A stretch of DNA of 64,000 nucleotides, taken from positions 1 through 64,000 of the forward strand of contig CANRHR010000011.1 of assembly GCA_947630475.1 (NCBI GenBank), given 5' to 3'. The notes beneath the pieces are model-generated. The model was not told the DNA's origin and ran no database searches. It saw only the letters and a list, made by a program, of their open reading frames with translations. A program made the position numbers and the translations under genes. Within the stretch, counting starts at the first letter, position 1. Every line of letters starts with the position of its first letter. The stretch comes from an uncultured Clostridia bacterium. GTDB lineage: Bacteria; Bacillota; Clostridia; Lachnospirales; CAG-274. Shown piece after piece: positions 23,598 through 32,985 of this stretch.

Positions 23598-25820
23598 TTA
23601 CCTGTTAGGATAAATCTCAAAAAGCTCTTTGCAGCCATCATATATAGCCTGAGCAGCCTTTTGCCTAAAGTTTCCGTCGCCAAGTTTAGCCGCTTCCTCA
23701 GGGTTTGAAAGGAATCCTATTTCACATAAAACTGCCGGAATATAGGTTTCTCTTATAACAAACAAATCTCCCGGCTTTACCTTTCTGTCAACAGTACCGA
23801 GATAGCTTAAAAGCTTTTCCTGCATTTTATTTGCAAGTATTTCGCTTGATAAACCTGATGGAGTTGATTTTCCGTTGTAATGGAATACTTCTGTTCCTTT
23901 TGCCTGGGTTGATTCAGCCGAATTAATATGTACAGATATAAATATATCTCCAACTTCGTCGGCAAGGTTAGTCCTGTCCCTAAAGCCCGGATTTACATCA
24001 CTTGTCCTTGTCGCATAAACTTTTATGCTTTCATCGCTGTCAAAAAGGGCAACAAGCCTATTAATTATATCAAGAGTAATATCCTTTTCATAATAACCAT
24101 TATTTATCGTTCCCGGAGCATCTCCTCCATGTCCGGCGTCAAGCACAACTATATTTTTATATTTTTCCTTTGGCAAAAGAGGTTTTATGTAAACAAAGCT
24201 GCTGTCAGCTGTTACATCATATGCCATAATTTTCTTTTCGGATATCGAAATTTTTGTTTTTCCATCTGAGGTTTCTACGGTATAGCTGTTTAAATACTCG
24301 TTATCTACATTAACCGTACCATTTTTCATAACAGATGAATAATCTCCGGGTAAAATTAAAGTATACTTTCTGTCAGTATAATTATCAATATGCTCAATAT
24401 CATAAGTATTTAACTTTATGCCTCCTGTAGGCAGAGATATTGTTTTTCCGTCATTAGTATTCAAAGCTGTTGGAGCGGAAACAACAGGAGTTTTATTTTC
24501 TTCAACAATATTTTCCCCTACTGTTATATTAAAAACATTATTTTCAGTTGATGTTTTATAGTTATATTCTGTATTTTTAAGGTTTAAAACAACTCTGACT
24601 GACGTATCTGAATACTGAGAATATGTTATTGTATCTATAAAATTGCCTGCTTTTATAACATCAACAGCCATATTTAATGATGAATAAGGAAAATCAGCAA
24701 TAATTTTTGTATTATCCGATGAACGTGACATATTAACTGGCGGATTTTTACTTACCGTTACAGAAACAATATCATTTCCGTTTTCATCCGAAGAAACGCC
24801 TATTTTACTGATTGAATTTTGTTCAAAAGAAATTATCAGGCTTGTTTTGTCATCAGAAAATTTAACATCAAACTGCGCTGAAGAATCAACCGTCATCACG
24901 ATTCTTGTAACCATATCCGGTGTTGTAAGGTATTGGGAAACAACTATTGATGAAACGCTTGGATAATTTACGCTGTAAGAAGACTGATTAAGCATATTTT
25001 CCGCATTTAAAATATCTATAGTAAGCTTATTGTCCTTTACGGGATAAACCTTTACATCACTCAAAGCCGAAGAAGCGCTTACAACAAAATTATTGCTGTT
25101 TCCTAAAGGAACGTGTATACCGGTAACAGAGGTTTTATTTTTTAATCCTGTTGAAATTAAATCATAAACATCTTCAACGGCTGTTTCGGATGTTGTTTCT
25201 GTGGTTGTTTCGGTAATTGCCTCGGTGGTTGCCTCCGGCAGCGGCTTAGCTGAAGCTTGTTGTGAAACTGTTTCCTGAACATCTACAGAAGCCGTTGTTG
25301 TTTCTGTTGTGTTTTCAGACGAACTTTCTGCAATAACAGGCTTTGGCTCATCGACAGTTGCCGTCCTGTTTGCTTTATCCCAGCCTACCTCAAGGCCTAC
25401 GGCTTCGCTTACAAATCTTAAAGGTATCATAGTTTTGTTGTTTATAATTTTAGGAGCCACACTCATATTTAAGGTTTTCCCTGCTACAACTGCAACTGTT
25501 TTATCTATATGCATAACAACAAAAATGTTATTGTATAAAATATCAACTTCCTGCTCTTTATTTTTCCATGCAACTCTTGCGCCAAGCTTTTCAAAAACTT
25601 CTCTCGCAGGCACAAGAGTATTTCCATTCATAATTACAGGAGGCATTGTCAAATTATTTAAAATTTCACCATTTACTTTAAGATAAACAGCCTCTTCAGT
25701 ATAAATATAAGTTTTTCCGTCATATTGCAATTTATATGTAACATAAGGCGCTGCTAATGTTTGTATTGTTATTATCAAAGTTAAAATAAAGGCTGATGCA
25801 ATAAATCTTAAAAATTTCAT
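23598..25820 (-). CDS. N-acetylmuramoyl-L-alanine amidase with stalk and AMIN domains
   Basis: A 740-residue secreted cell-wall hydrolase. A signal peptide covers about residues 1-25 (FIASAFILTLIITIQTLAAP). Residues about 30-160 are two copper-amine-oxidase-like stalk units (NTLVPAREVFEKLGARVAWK and KTMIPLRFVSEAVGLEVGWD). A Thr/Glu-rich linker follows (TTETTTASV and TEAITETTTETTSET). Several AMIN-type beta units lie between about 220 and 520. The C-terminal Amidase_3 domain has VVLDAGHGG, EKDITLDI, ISVHINSAE and ETYIPAVLCEIGFLSN, holding the zinc ligands and catalytic Glu. It should cut the amide bond between MurNAc and the stem peptide. ATG 25820 has GGAGG upstream; an in-frame TTG 12 bases earlier is less likely. 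Confidence 0.9.
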   Translation of the reverse strand: MKFLRFIASAFILTLIITIQTLAAPYVTYKLQYDGKTYIYTEEAVYLKVNGEILNNLTMPPVIMNGNTLVPAREVFEKLGARVAWKNKEQEVDILYNNIFVVMHIDKTVAVVAGKTLNMSVAPKIINNKTMIPLRFVSEAVGLEVGWDKANRTATVDEPKPVIAESSSENTTETTTASVDVQETVSQQASAKPLPEATTEAITETTTETTSETAVEDVYDLISTGLKNKTSVTGIHVPLGNSNNFVVSASSALSDVKVYPVKDNKLTIDILNAENMLNQSSYSVNYPSVSSIVVSQYLTTPDMVTRIVMTVDSSAQFDVKFSDDKTSLIISFEQNSISKIGVSSDENGNDIVSVTVSKNPPVNMSRSSDNTKIIADFPYSSLNMAVDVIKAGNFIDTITYSQYSDTSVRVVLNLKNTEYNYKTSTENNVFNITVGENIVEENKTPVVSAPTALNTNDGKTISLPTGGIKLNTYDIEHIDNYTDRKYTLILPGDYSSVMKNGTVNVDNEYLNSYTVETSDGKTKISISEKKIMAYDVTADSSFVYIKPLLPKEKYKNIVVLDAGHGGDAPGTINNGYYEKDITLDIINRLVALFDSDESIKVYATRTSDVNPGFRDRTNLADEVGDIFISVHINSAESTQAKGTEVFHYNGKSTPSGLSSEILANKMQEKLLSYLGTVDRKVKPGDLFVIRETYIPAVLCEIGFLSNPEEAAKLGDGNFRQKAAQAIYDGCKELFEIYPNR

Positions 25821-26143
25821 AATTTCCTCCAAAAAAATCTTTTATTTTACTTGGACAATACCAAATAAAATTATAAAACCTGCACAAATGTTTTACTTAG
25901 TCGATTAAAGAATATTATAACAAAATTTTTTATAAAAACATCTAATTTTTAAAAAATGAAATATATTTGTAACATACTTAATTTTACATTTTAATATTTA
26001 AATTTTTAATATATTTTATTGTGTTCTGCAAATAATTAAATTATCACCTATGCCGCGCATCGCATTGGTCGGCTTATACCGTCACTCACAGCCTAAAAGC
26101 CGAAGCTTGCTGATAAATTATTATAAAAATACGGAGGTATATT
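25821..26143. other. Intergenic region between amidase and a small Cys-rich gene
   Basis: AT-rich. A TATAAT-like box on the - strand near 25870-25875 could serve the amidase, but its -35 box is poor. Near the small gene, TCGGCTT (from 26070) and AAGCCGA (from 26097) form an inverted repeat with a loop of about 20 bases in the leader. Confidence 0.3.
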
Positions 26144-26302
26144 ATGAATATCAACTGTACCAACAGATGCAAATATCAAAAAGAAGGTAAATGCACTCTC
26201 GACAGTCTGCCAAATGATTATCACCTATATAAAATAAACAAAAAATCAGACTGTCCATATATAAGCCTTGAAATAGAAGATATATTAAACCAAAAAACAT
26301 AG
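26144..26302 (+). CDS. Small Cys-rich protein (52 aa)
   Basis: ATG 26144 has CGGAGGT six bases upstream. The protein begins MNINCTNRCKYQKEGKCTLD and has four Cys (positions 5, 9, 17, 37) with a CPYI segment near the end, matching a family of short clostridial proteins with C-x3-C and later Cys that probably bind a metal. Function is unknown. It is followed at once by a terminator, so it is a single-gene transcript. Confidence 0.7.
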   Translation: MNINCTNRCKYQKEGKCTLDSLPNDYHLYKINKKSDCPYISLEIEDILNQKT

Positions 26303-26331
26303 CGGCTCTCCAAAAGGATAAGCCGCTTTAA
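26301..26331. terminator. Intrinsic terminator after the small Cys-rich gene
   Basis: AGCGGCT (26301-26307) and AGCCGCT (26321-26327) pair, followed by TTTAAAATT on the + strand. On the - strand ATGTTTTTT follows the stem, so it can also end the aconitase transcript. Confidence 0.7.
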
Positions 26332-26352
26332 AATTATTCAAATTTTTAAAAA

Positions 26353-28641
26353 TTATTTTTCATCTCTGTAAAAATTAATTAAACAGCCAGCAAGAATAAT
26401 TTTTCTTTCATCGTCAGTCAATTCTGCCATTTCAAGTGTAAAGTCATTAATCGTATTATTTTTTACAACATAAGCTTTAAATTCCGAATTTTTATTTCTG
26501 ATTGCATCGGCAACATTCGGTATAAATACAAAATCATCAACCTCAAACGGAGGCTCTCCTTTAAAAATAAACGGAAGCATTCCCCAATTGATAAGATTTG
26601 AACGATACCTTTTTGTAGCATACTCTCCGGCAAAATTTGCCCAGCCGCCAAGCACTTTCTGACAGCTTGCCGCCTGCTCTCTTGCAGAACCATCACCCGG
26701 CTTTACGGCATAAATAACGCTGCCTATTCCTATCTTTGAAGCATCCGTATCAAATTTTGATTTAATTACATCAAAAACAGCGCTTAACTGTAAATCGGTT
26801 TCAAGCGGATTTTCTCCGTTGAGCCTTGCTTTTTCCGCAAGCTGAATATTTTTTGCTCTTTTAACGTATTCGGGATCCTTTCTTGAAAGTGTAAATTCGG
26901 CAAGCCCAAGAGGGTTTGATCTATAAGAGCTTGTTTCTCCGGATGGTATAAGCTCATCTGTTGTTGTAACGGGATCGGTTATCACAGAACATACCTTAAG
27001 CAAAAGATTATCCGTAAGCCTGCTCATTTGGGGCCAATCGGTAATATTGGGGCCAAATTTTAATTCTACATTAGGATCGGCTTTTCCAAATCCGTTATAA
27101 ACTCTATTGTCATATACCGTTTTATTAAAGAAATATTTAGGCTTTGTAAAATCGACATCAATATCTTGTGCAGAGCATAAAAATCCTTTGTTGAGTGCTG
27201 TTGCCGCTATGCTTCTTGCATCCATAAGAGCAACCGAAGCTATTTGTCCATTTCTCGGTTTGGAACCTTCCCTATTGGGGAAATTCCTTGTAGAATGTCT
27301 TATGCTTAAGCCATTGTTTGAAGGAACATCTCCGGCGCCAAAGCATGGGCCGCAAAACGCAGAGCGTATAGTTGCACCCGTAGCCATAAGAGCGGCAATA
27401 GAGCCGTTTTCAACCAAAGAAATAAATGTCGGCTGACTTGACGGATATATGCTTAAAGCAAAATCGTCCGCACCTATAGAATTTCCTCTTAAAATATCGG
27501 CTGCATCGCAAATATTATCATAAGTTCCGCCTGCACAGCCCGCAATAACCCCCTGATCAACATAAAGCTTTCCGTTTTTGATTTTATTTCTTAACGTAAA
27601 CTTAATTTTAGGATTGTCAATCTGCTTTTGCGCTCTTTTTTCAACCTCGGCAAGAATATCTTCAAGGTTTTCATTAAGATCGTCTATGGTATAAACATTG
27701 CTTGGATGGAAAGGCATAGCTATCATAGGCTTTACTTTAGACATATCCACGTAAACTATACCATCGTAGTAAGCGCAATTTCCCGGTTTGAGTTCTTTAA
27801 AATCCTCAGCTCTTTCATGAAGCTCATAATACTGCTTAACCGCCTCATCCGTTTCCCAAACGGAAGAAAGACAGGTTGTTTCGGTAGTCATAACATCTAT
27901 GCCGTTTCTGTATTCCACATTAAGATTTGAAATACCATCGCCTATAAATTCCATAACCTTATTTTTAACATAACCATTTTCAAAAACAGTGCCTATTATC
28001 GCAAGCGCAATATCTTGAGGACCTACGCCTTTATCCGGTTTTCCCGTAAGATAAACTCCTATAACCTCCGGGCGGTTCACATCATATGTTTTGCCCAAAA
28101 GCTGTTTTGCAAGCTCTCCGCCGCCCTCTCCGATGGCCATAGTACCCAATGCACCATATCTGGTATGACTGTCTGAGCCTAAGATCATCTTTGCGCAGCC
28201 GCTCATCATTTCCCTCATAAATTGATGTATAACAGCCTGATGCGCAGGAACATATATGCCGCCGTACTTTTTTGCCGCCGAAAGGCCAAACATATGGTCA
28301 TCTTCATTTATTGTTCCGCCTACTGCGCATAGAGAATTATGACAGTTTGTAAGAACATACGGAATAGGAAATTTTTCAAGCCCGGATGCTCTTGCCGTTT
28401 GAATTATTCCAACATATGTTATGTCATGAGAAGCCATAGCATCAAATTTAATTTTAAGCTTGTCCATATTTCCTGATGTATTGTGTTTTTCAAGAATAGA
28501 ATAAGCTATAGTATTTTTTAATGCTTCTTGTTTTGTAGTATTTATGCCATGCTGAGAAAGTTTTTTTAAAGCGTCCCCATCATCGGCTATAAGCTCGGTA
28601 TTATCTATAAGATAAGCGCCGCCTTTAAATAATTCAACCAT
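26353..28641 (-). CDS. Aconitase-family hydratase (YbhJ-like)
   Basis: A 762-residue enzyme of the aconitase superfamily with all domains in order. Iron-sulfur Cys are in ETTCLSSVW and [13 protein letters not shown] (CxxC), with the conserved [20 protein letters not shown] and GCAGGTYDN segments and the swivel domain containing [15 protein letters not shown]. It resembles E. coli YbhJ and clostridial homologues more than AcnA or AcnB, so the substrate may not be citrate. It stands alone, with its own promoter and AGGAGG ribosome site, divergent from recD2. Confidence 0.85.
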   Translation of the reverse strand: MVELFKGGAYLIDNTELIADDGDALKKLSQHGINTTKQEALKNTIAYSILEKHNTSGNMDKLKIKFDAMASHDITYVGIIQTARASGLEKFPIPYVLTNCHNSLCAVGGTINEDDHMFGLSAAKKYGGIYVPAHQAVIHQFMREMMSGCAKMILGSDSHTRYGALGTMAIGEGGGELAKQLLGKTYDVNRPEVIGVYLTGKPDKGVGPQDIALAIIGTVFENGYVKNKVMEFIGDGISNLNVEYRNGIDVMTTETTCLSSVWETDEAVKQYYELHERAEDFKELKPGNCAYYDGIVYVDMSKVKPMIAMPFHPSNVYTIDDLNENLEDILAEVEKRAQKQIDNPKIKFTLRNKIKNGKLYVDQGVIAGCAGGTYDNICDAADILRGNSIGADDFALSIYPSSQPTFISLVENGSIAALMATGATIRSAFCGPCFGAGDVPSNNGLSIRHSTRNFPNREGSKPRNGQIASVALMDARSIAATALNKGFLCSAQDIDVDFTKPKYFFNKTVYDNRVYNGFGKADPNVELKFGPNITDWPQMSRLTDNLLLKVCSVITDPVTTTDELIPSGETSSYRSNPLGLAEFTLSRKDPEYVKRAKNIQLAEKARLNGENPLETDLQLSAVFDVIKSKFDTDASKIGIGSVIYAVKPGDGSAREQAASCQKVLGGWANFAGEYATKRYRSNLINWGMLPFIFKGEPPFEVDDFVFIPNVADAIRNKNSEFKAYVVKNNTINDFTLEMAELTDDERKIILAGCLINFYRDEK

Positions 28642-28694
28642 TTAAAGACCTCCTAAGTATTATAAATTTGCATTTCAAGCAGCAATTTGTTAAA

Positions 28695-28723
28695 ATTATA
28701 GCATATAAAATTCACATTTTCAA
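28695..28723 (-). promoter_or_regulatory. Promoter of the aconitase-family gene
   Basis: - strand TTGAAA (28723-28718), 17-base spacer, TATAAT (28700-28695), about 55 bases before the start codon. The match is five of six and six of six to sigma-A consensus. Confidence 0.65.
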
Positions 28724-28879
28724 TAAAATTATAAATTTTCAAACAGAAATATACATTACATGGAAATCAATTTTTAAAAAATCAGTTTTCAAAATTATTT
28801 TTGACTGTTTACTTGATTGTACATCTTTACTTAAGGTTATATATGAAAATTGATTTTCGTGCGCATAAAAGACGAACGC

Positions 28880-28908
28880 TTGCCTGTCAGTTAAAAAAAT
28901 GATATAAT
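28880..28908 (+). promoter_or_regulatory. Putative promoter of recD2
   Basis: TTGCCT (28880-28885), 17-base spacer, TATAAT (28903-28908) with an extended TGA before it. It would give a leader of about 120 bases. Confidence 0.5.
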
Positions 28909-29033
28909 AATATGTAAAAAATGCCGCTTATCTTAGCTGCTGACAAAATCAGCAATTCTTAAACAGTTAAAAATTGTCAAAAACTATAATAATCTGCGTC
29001 TTCAATATAGTTTTATGGAAAGTAGGAATTAAC

Positions 29034-31283
29034 ATGAGTTCTGAGGAACAAATAATAATAGAGGGATGCGTTGAGAATATAATTTTTCATAATCCCGAAA
29101 ACGGATACTGCGTTTTTTCAATTTCTGATGACAAGCTTGAAATAAACAAAGAAGAAATAGTATGTGTAGGATATATTCCGGATATAAACGAAGGTGAAAG
29201 CATAAAAATTTGCGCCGTATGCGTAGTTCATCCCTCCTATGGCAAGCAGCTCCAGGTTCAAAGCTACGAAAAAACGACCCCTAAAACAGAAAAAGGCATT
29301 GAAAAATATCTTGCCTCCGGCGTTATAAGAGGTATCGGTCCTGCGATAGCAAAAAAAATAACGGAAAAATTCGGAATTAAAACCCTTGATATAATGGAAA
29401 TGCATCCCGAAAGACTTGCCGATATTAAAGGCATAAGCAAAGAAAAGGCTATGCATATCGGCGAAATTTTTCACGAACAGGCGGAGCTTAGGCGTGCTAT
29501 GCTGTTTTTGCAGGATTATGGAATAAGTCCTTCTCTTTCTATGAAAATATATAAAAAATATAAAGATAATACGATTAAAACAGTTAAAAATAATCCATAT
29601 ACCTTGGCTGAAGAAGTTTTTGGCATAGGATTTAAAACCGCAGATGTCATAGCCGAAAAAGTAGGTATAGAAAAGTCTTCTCCTTTCAGAATAAAAGCAG
29701 GCATAAAATATACTCTTAATCAGGCAGGCATAAACGGAAACGTATATCTTCCGGAAGAAGAACTTATTGAAGAAGCTTCAAAAATATTGCTCATAGATAA
29801 AGAGTTTATTTCCAATTCTTTATCAGAGCTTCAGATTGAAAGACAGATTTGGGTTGAAAAAACACAGGACGGAAATATTGTATTTCTCAATTTTTACAAC
29901 TATGCCGAAACTTACAGCGCAAAAAAGCTCTTGGAATTATCTATGGCATATAAAGAGAATACAGAGTATGATGATGAAATAAGCGAAATAGAAAAACAAG
30001 AAGGAATAAAACTGGCTAAAGCTCAAAAAAAAGCTGTTAAAGAAGCTATGAACAACGGCGTTCTTGTTATAACAGGCGGCCCCGGAACAGGGAAAACAAC
30101 AACAATAAACAGCATAATAAGACTGCTTAAAAAAGAAGATAAGCAAATAGAGCTTGCCGCCCCAACGGGAAGAGCAGCAAAAAGAATGACCGAAACAACG
30201 GGCATGGAAGCTCAAACAATACATCGCCTTTTGGGCATTACATATATGGCTCAGGACAGCAAAAGGCAAAGCTTTGACAAAAACGAAGAAAATCCAATAG
30301 AAGCTGACGTTATAATAATAGATGAAAGCTCTATGGTAGATATTATGCTTATGCAGAGCCTTCTTAGAGCTATTGCAAACGGAACAAGGCTTATTTTGGT
30401 TGGAGATGCGGATCAGCTTCCCTCTGTCGGCGCCGGAAATGTTTTAAAGGATATTATAAACAGCGGCTGCATAAATGTTGTAAGGCTTAATGAAATTTTC
30501 CGTCAAGCTCGCCAAAGCGCAATAATAATGAATGCCCATCGTATAAATAAAGGAGAATATCCCATTTTAAACGAAAAAAACAGCGATTTCTTTTTTATGA
30601 AGAGATATAATCAATCAGAGCTTATAAATACAATTGTTGAGCTTTCCCTTACAAGGCTTCCAAAATTCCTTAAATGTTGCCAAAATAAAGATATCCAGGT
30701 TTTAACCCCTATGAGAAAATCACCTCTCGGCGTTGTTAATCTAAATAATATCCTTCAAACAAAGCTTAATCCAAAATCAAGTGACAAAAATGAAAAAGAA
30801 TACAGAGGGATTGTCTTCAGAGAAGGCGACAGAGTAATGCAGATAAAAAACAACTATAACATGGTATGGAAAAGCTTTGACGGCAGAAAATGGGATGAAG
30901 GAATAGGCGTATTTAACGGTGATGAGGGTTTTATAAAACGCATAGACGAAAGAAAAGAATATATTGAGGTTATTTATGATGACATAAAATCTGTAAGATA
31001 TGACTACAGTCAGCTGGATGAACTCGAATTAAGCTATGCCGTAACAATTCACAAGTCACAAGGAAGCGAATACAGAGCGGTTATTATTCCCATATTTAAC
31101 GGGCCTGATCTTCTTTTAAGCAGGAATTTACTCTATACGGCTGTCACAAGAGCAAAAGAGCTTGCTGTTATTGTCGGCATACCCGAAACTCTTTTTAAAA
31201 TGGTTGACAACAACAGGGAAATAAATCGATATACATACCTTAAAACGAGAATACAAAAATTATATGAATTTATGAAAGATTAA
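29034..31283 (+). CDS. recD2: ATP-dependent DNA helicase RecD2 (5'-3')
   Basis: A 749-residue SF1B helicase without RecBC partners, as usual in Firmicutes. The N-terminal OB-like domain (IEGCVENIIFHNPENGYCVF) is followed by helix-hairpin-helix repeats (RGIGPAIAKKI, FGIGFKTADVIAE). The helicase core has Walker A ITGGPGTGKTTTINS, Walker B VIIIDESSMVD, GDADQLPSVGAG, and the C-terminal VTIHKSQGSEYRAVIIP and TAVTRAKE. ATG 29034 gives the family N-terminus; 20 in-frame upstream codons from 28974 are not family-like. The ComF gene follows after 5 bases. Confidence 0.95.
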   Translation: MSSEEQIIIEGCVENIIFHNPENGYCVFSISDDKLEINKEEIVCVGYIPDINEGESIKICAVCVVHPSYGKQLQVQSYEKTTPKTEKGIEKYLASGVIRGIGPAIAKKITEKFGIKTLDIMEMHPERLADIKGISKEKAMHIGEIFHEQAELRRAMLFLQDYGISPSLSMKIYKKYKDNTIKTVKNNPYTLAEEVFGIGFKTADVIAEKVGIEKSSPFRIKAGIKYTLNQAGINGNVYLPEEELIEEASKILLIDKEFISNSLSELQIERQIWVEKTQDGNIVFLNFYNYAETYSAKKLLELSMAYKENTEYDDEISEIEKQEGIKLAKAQKKAVKEAMNNGVLVITGGPGTGKTTTINSIIRLLKKEDKQIELAAPTGRAAKRMTETTGMEAQTIHRLLGITYMAQDSKRQSFDKNEENPIEADVIIIDESSMVDIMLMQSLLRAIANGTRLILVGDADQLPSVGAGNVLKDIINSGCINVVRLNEIFRQARQSAIIMNAHRINKGEYPILNEKNSDFFFMKRYNQSELINTIVELSLTRLPKFLKCCQNKDIQVLTPMRKSPLGVVNLNNILQTKLNPKSSDKNEKEYRGIVFREGDRVMQIKNNYNMVWKSFDGRKWDEGIGVFNGDEGFIKRIDERKEYIEVIYDDIKSVRYDYSQLDELELSYAVTIHKSQGSEYRAVIIPIFNGPDLLLSRNLLYTAVTRAKELAVIVGIPETLFKMVDNNREINRYTYLKTRIQKLYEFMKD

Positions 31284-31288
31284 TTAAA

Positions 31289-31975
31289 ATGATAAAAAAA
31301 TTTGTAAATTTAATTTTAAGTCTTATTTATCCCGATAAATGCATTTTCTGCCAAGAGCTTATACCATTGGGCAAAAAAGACAGGCAAATATGCCAAAACT
31401 GCTGGGAAAAACTTGAGATTTATGAAGGAGGCAAAGAAGAAAACGATCATTTTGCTTTTGTGTTTGAATATAAAGATATTGTAAGAAATGCCATAAGAAG
31501 ATTTAAATTTAAATATCATCCCGAATACGCAAAAAGATTAGCCGATTTTATGGAGCTTAAGCTAAAAAGCTTAAATATTACTGATTATGATTATATTATT
31601 GCTGTTCCTATATTCCGCAGAAAAGAAAGAAAAAGAGGATATAATCAAGCGCAGCTTCTGGCTGATGAACTTAGCCTAAGGACGGGAATAAAAACAGTTA
31701 AAAAACAATTAATAAGAATAAAAAATACAAAACCTCAGTCAGAGCTTGATCACATTCAAAGAGCATCTAACGTTAAAAATGCATTTAAAATTTCAAACAA
31801 AGGATATTTTAAAGACAGTAAGATAATAATTATAGATGATATCTATACAACCGGCAGTACAGTTCAAAGCTGTATCGATGTATTAAAAAACGATGGCGCA
31901 AAGGACGTTTTTGTTTTTGCCTTAAGCAAATCAATATTTATACATGAAAAAGAAGACTTATCGGATATAATTTAA
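31289..31975 (+). CDS. comF: ComF family phosphoribosyltransferase-like protein
   Basis: A 228-residue protein with the ComF double-zinc-finger-like start (CIFCQELIPLG ... CQNCWEKL) and a PRTase domain carrying the PRPP loop IIIIDDIYTTGSTVQ near residues 185-199 and RRKERKRGYNQAQLLA. ComF acts in DNA uptake by competent cells, perhaps in single-strand DNA handling; whether this organism is competent is unknown. Only 5 bases separate it from recD2 and the ribosome site is weak, so translation may be coupled. Confidence 0.85.
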   Translation: MIKKFVNLILSLIYPDKCIFCQELIPLGKKDRQICQNCWEKLEIYEGGKEENDHFAFVFEYKDIVRNAIRRFKFKYHPEYAKRLADFMELKLKSLNITDYDYIIAVPIFRRKERKRGYNQAQLLADELSLRTGIKTVKKQLIRIKNTKPQSELDHIQRASNVKNAFKISNKGYFKDSKIIIIDDIYTTGSTVQSCIDVLKNDGAKDVFVFALSKSIFIHEKEDLSDII

Positions 31976-31989
31976 AGGAGAGATTAAAA

Positions 31990-32964
31990 TTGAAAGAAAT
32001 AAATATTTATGATATAGATGGCATAAAAATAGGAAATGCTCAGAATGAAGAAGCTGCCACAGGTATAACCGTTATAATATGTGAAAACGGCGCTCCTACA
32101 GGCATTGATGTAAGAGGCGGAGGTCCTGCTTCAAGAGAAAGCGAGCTTTTAAAGCCAGTTGCCGCCTGTGAAAAAATACACGCTGTGGTTTTAAGCGGAG
32201 GCAGCGCCTTTGGGCTTGATTGTTCGGGCGGTGTTATGCAATATTTGGAAGAAAAAAATATAGGCTTTGACACAGGCGCAGCTAAGGTTCCTCTTGTATG
32301 TCAATCCTGCATATACGATTTGGCAATAGGCTCTTCAAAAATTCGCCCCGACAAGGCTATGGCATATCAAGCCTGTTTAAATTCAGAAAAAAGAAATTAT
32401 AAAGACGGCTGCTTTGGAGCCGGAACAGGCGCAACCGTAGGAAAATTAAAAGGCCCTGATTTTATGCTGAAATCCGGAATAGGCTCATATGCCGTTGACT
32501 TGGACGGATTAAAAATAGGCGCTGTAATTTGTGTAAATGCTTTGGGCGATGTTTATGATACAGAAAACGGAAAAATAATAGCAGGACTTTTAAACGATGA
32601 CAAAAACGGTTTTTCATGCTCAACAAAACAAATGTACAAAGACTTTAGCGTTAAAGAAAATTTATTTACATCAAATACCACGATAGGAGCAGTTATCACA
32701 AATGCCGCTTTCGACAAAACTCAAATGAACAAAATCGCTGCAATGGCTCAAAACGGAATTGCAAGAGCTATAGCTCCTGTTCATACAACAGCCGATGGCG
32801 ACAGTATTTATGCCATGAGCACAGGCAATATCGGCGCCGATATAAACGTTGTGGGAACTTTAGCCGCCGATGTTGTTTCAAAGGCTGTTAAAAATGCCGT
32901 TTTATCAGCAGAATCCCGTTATGGAATAAAATCCGCCGGTGAAATTCTTAAAAATTTACACTGA
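31990..32964 (+). CDS. P1 family peptidase (DmpA/S58 type)
   Basis: A 324-residue Ntn-type aminopeptidase-like enzyme. It shows the family segments GITVIICENGAPTGIDVRGG, VVLSGGSAFGLD and FGAGTGATVGKL, plus the self-cleavage region around FTSNTTIGAVITNA, where a Thr would be the new N-terminal nucleophile. The C-terminal GDSIYAMSTGNI is also typical. The start is TTG 31990 with AAGGAGAG upstream. Substrate unknown. Likely co-transcribed with comF and the following fusion gene. Confidence 0.85.
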   Translation: MKEINIYDIDGIKIGNAQNEEAATGITVIICENGAPTGIDVRGGGPASRESELLKPVAACEKIHAVVLSGGSAFGLDCSGGVMQYLEEKNIGFDTGAAKVPLVCQSCIYDLAIGSSKIRPDKAMAYQACLNSEKRNYKDGCFGAGTGATVGKLKGPDFMLKSGIGSYAVDLDGLKIGAVICVNALGDVYDTENGKIIAGLLNDDKNGFSCSTKQMYKDFSVKENLFTSNTTIGAVITNAAFDKTQMNKIAAMAQNGIARAIAPVHTTADGDSIYAMSTGNIGADINVVGTLAADVVSKAVKNAVLSAESRYGIKSAGEILKNLH

Positions 32965-32985
32965 ATCTGATTAAAGGAGGCAACT

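Larger units (their letters stand above)
28642..29033. other. Divergent promoter region between the aconitase-family gene and recD2
   Basis: Carries a promoter for each direction (28695-28723 minus, 28880-28908 plus). CGAACGCTTGCCTGT at 28873-28887 is repeated at 41183-41197 in another intergenic region. A hairpin, TTAGCTGCTGA with TCAGCAATT, lies near 28933-28960 in the recD2 leader. Confidence 0.45.
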
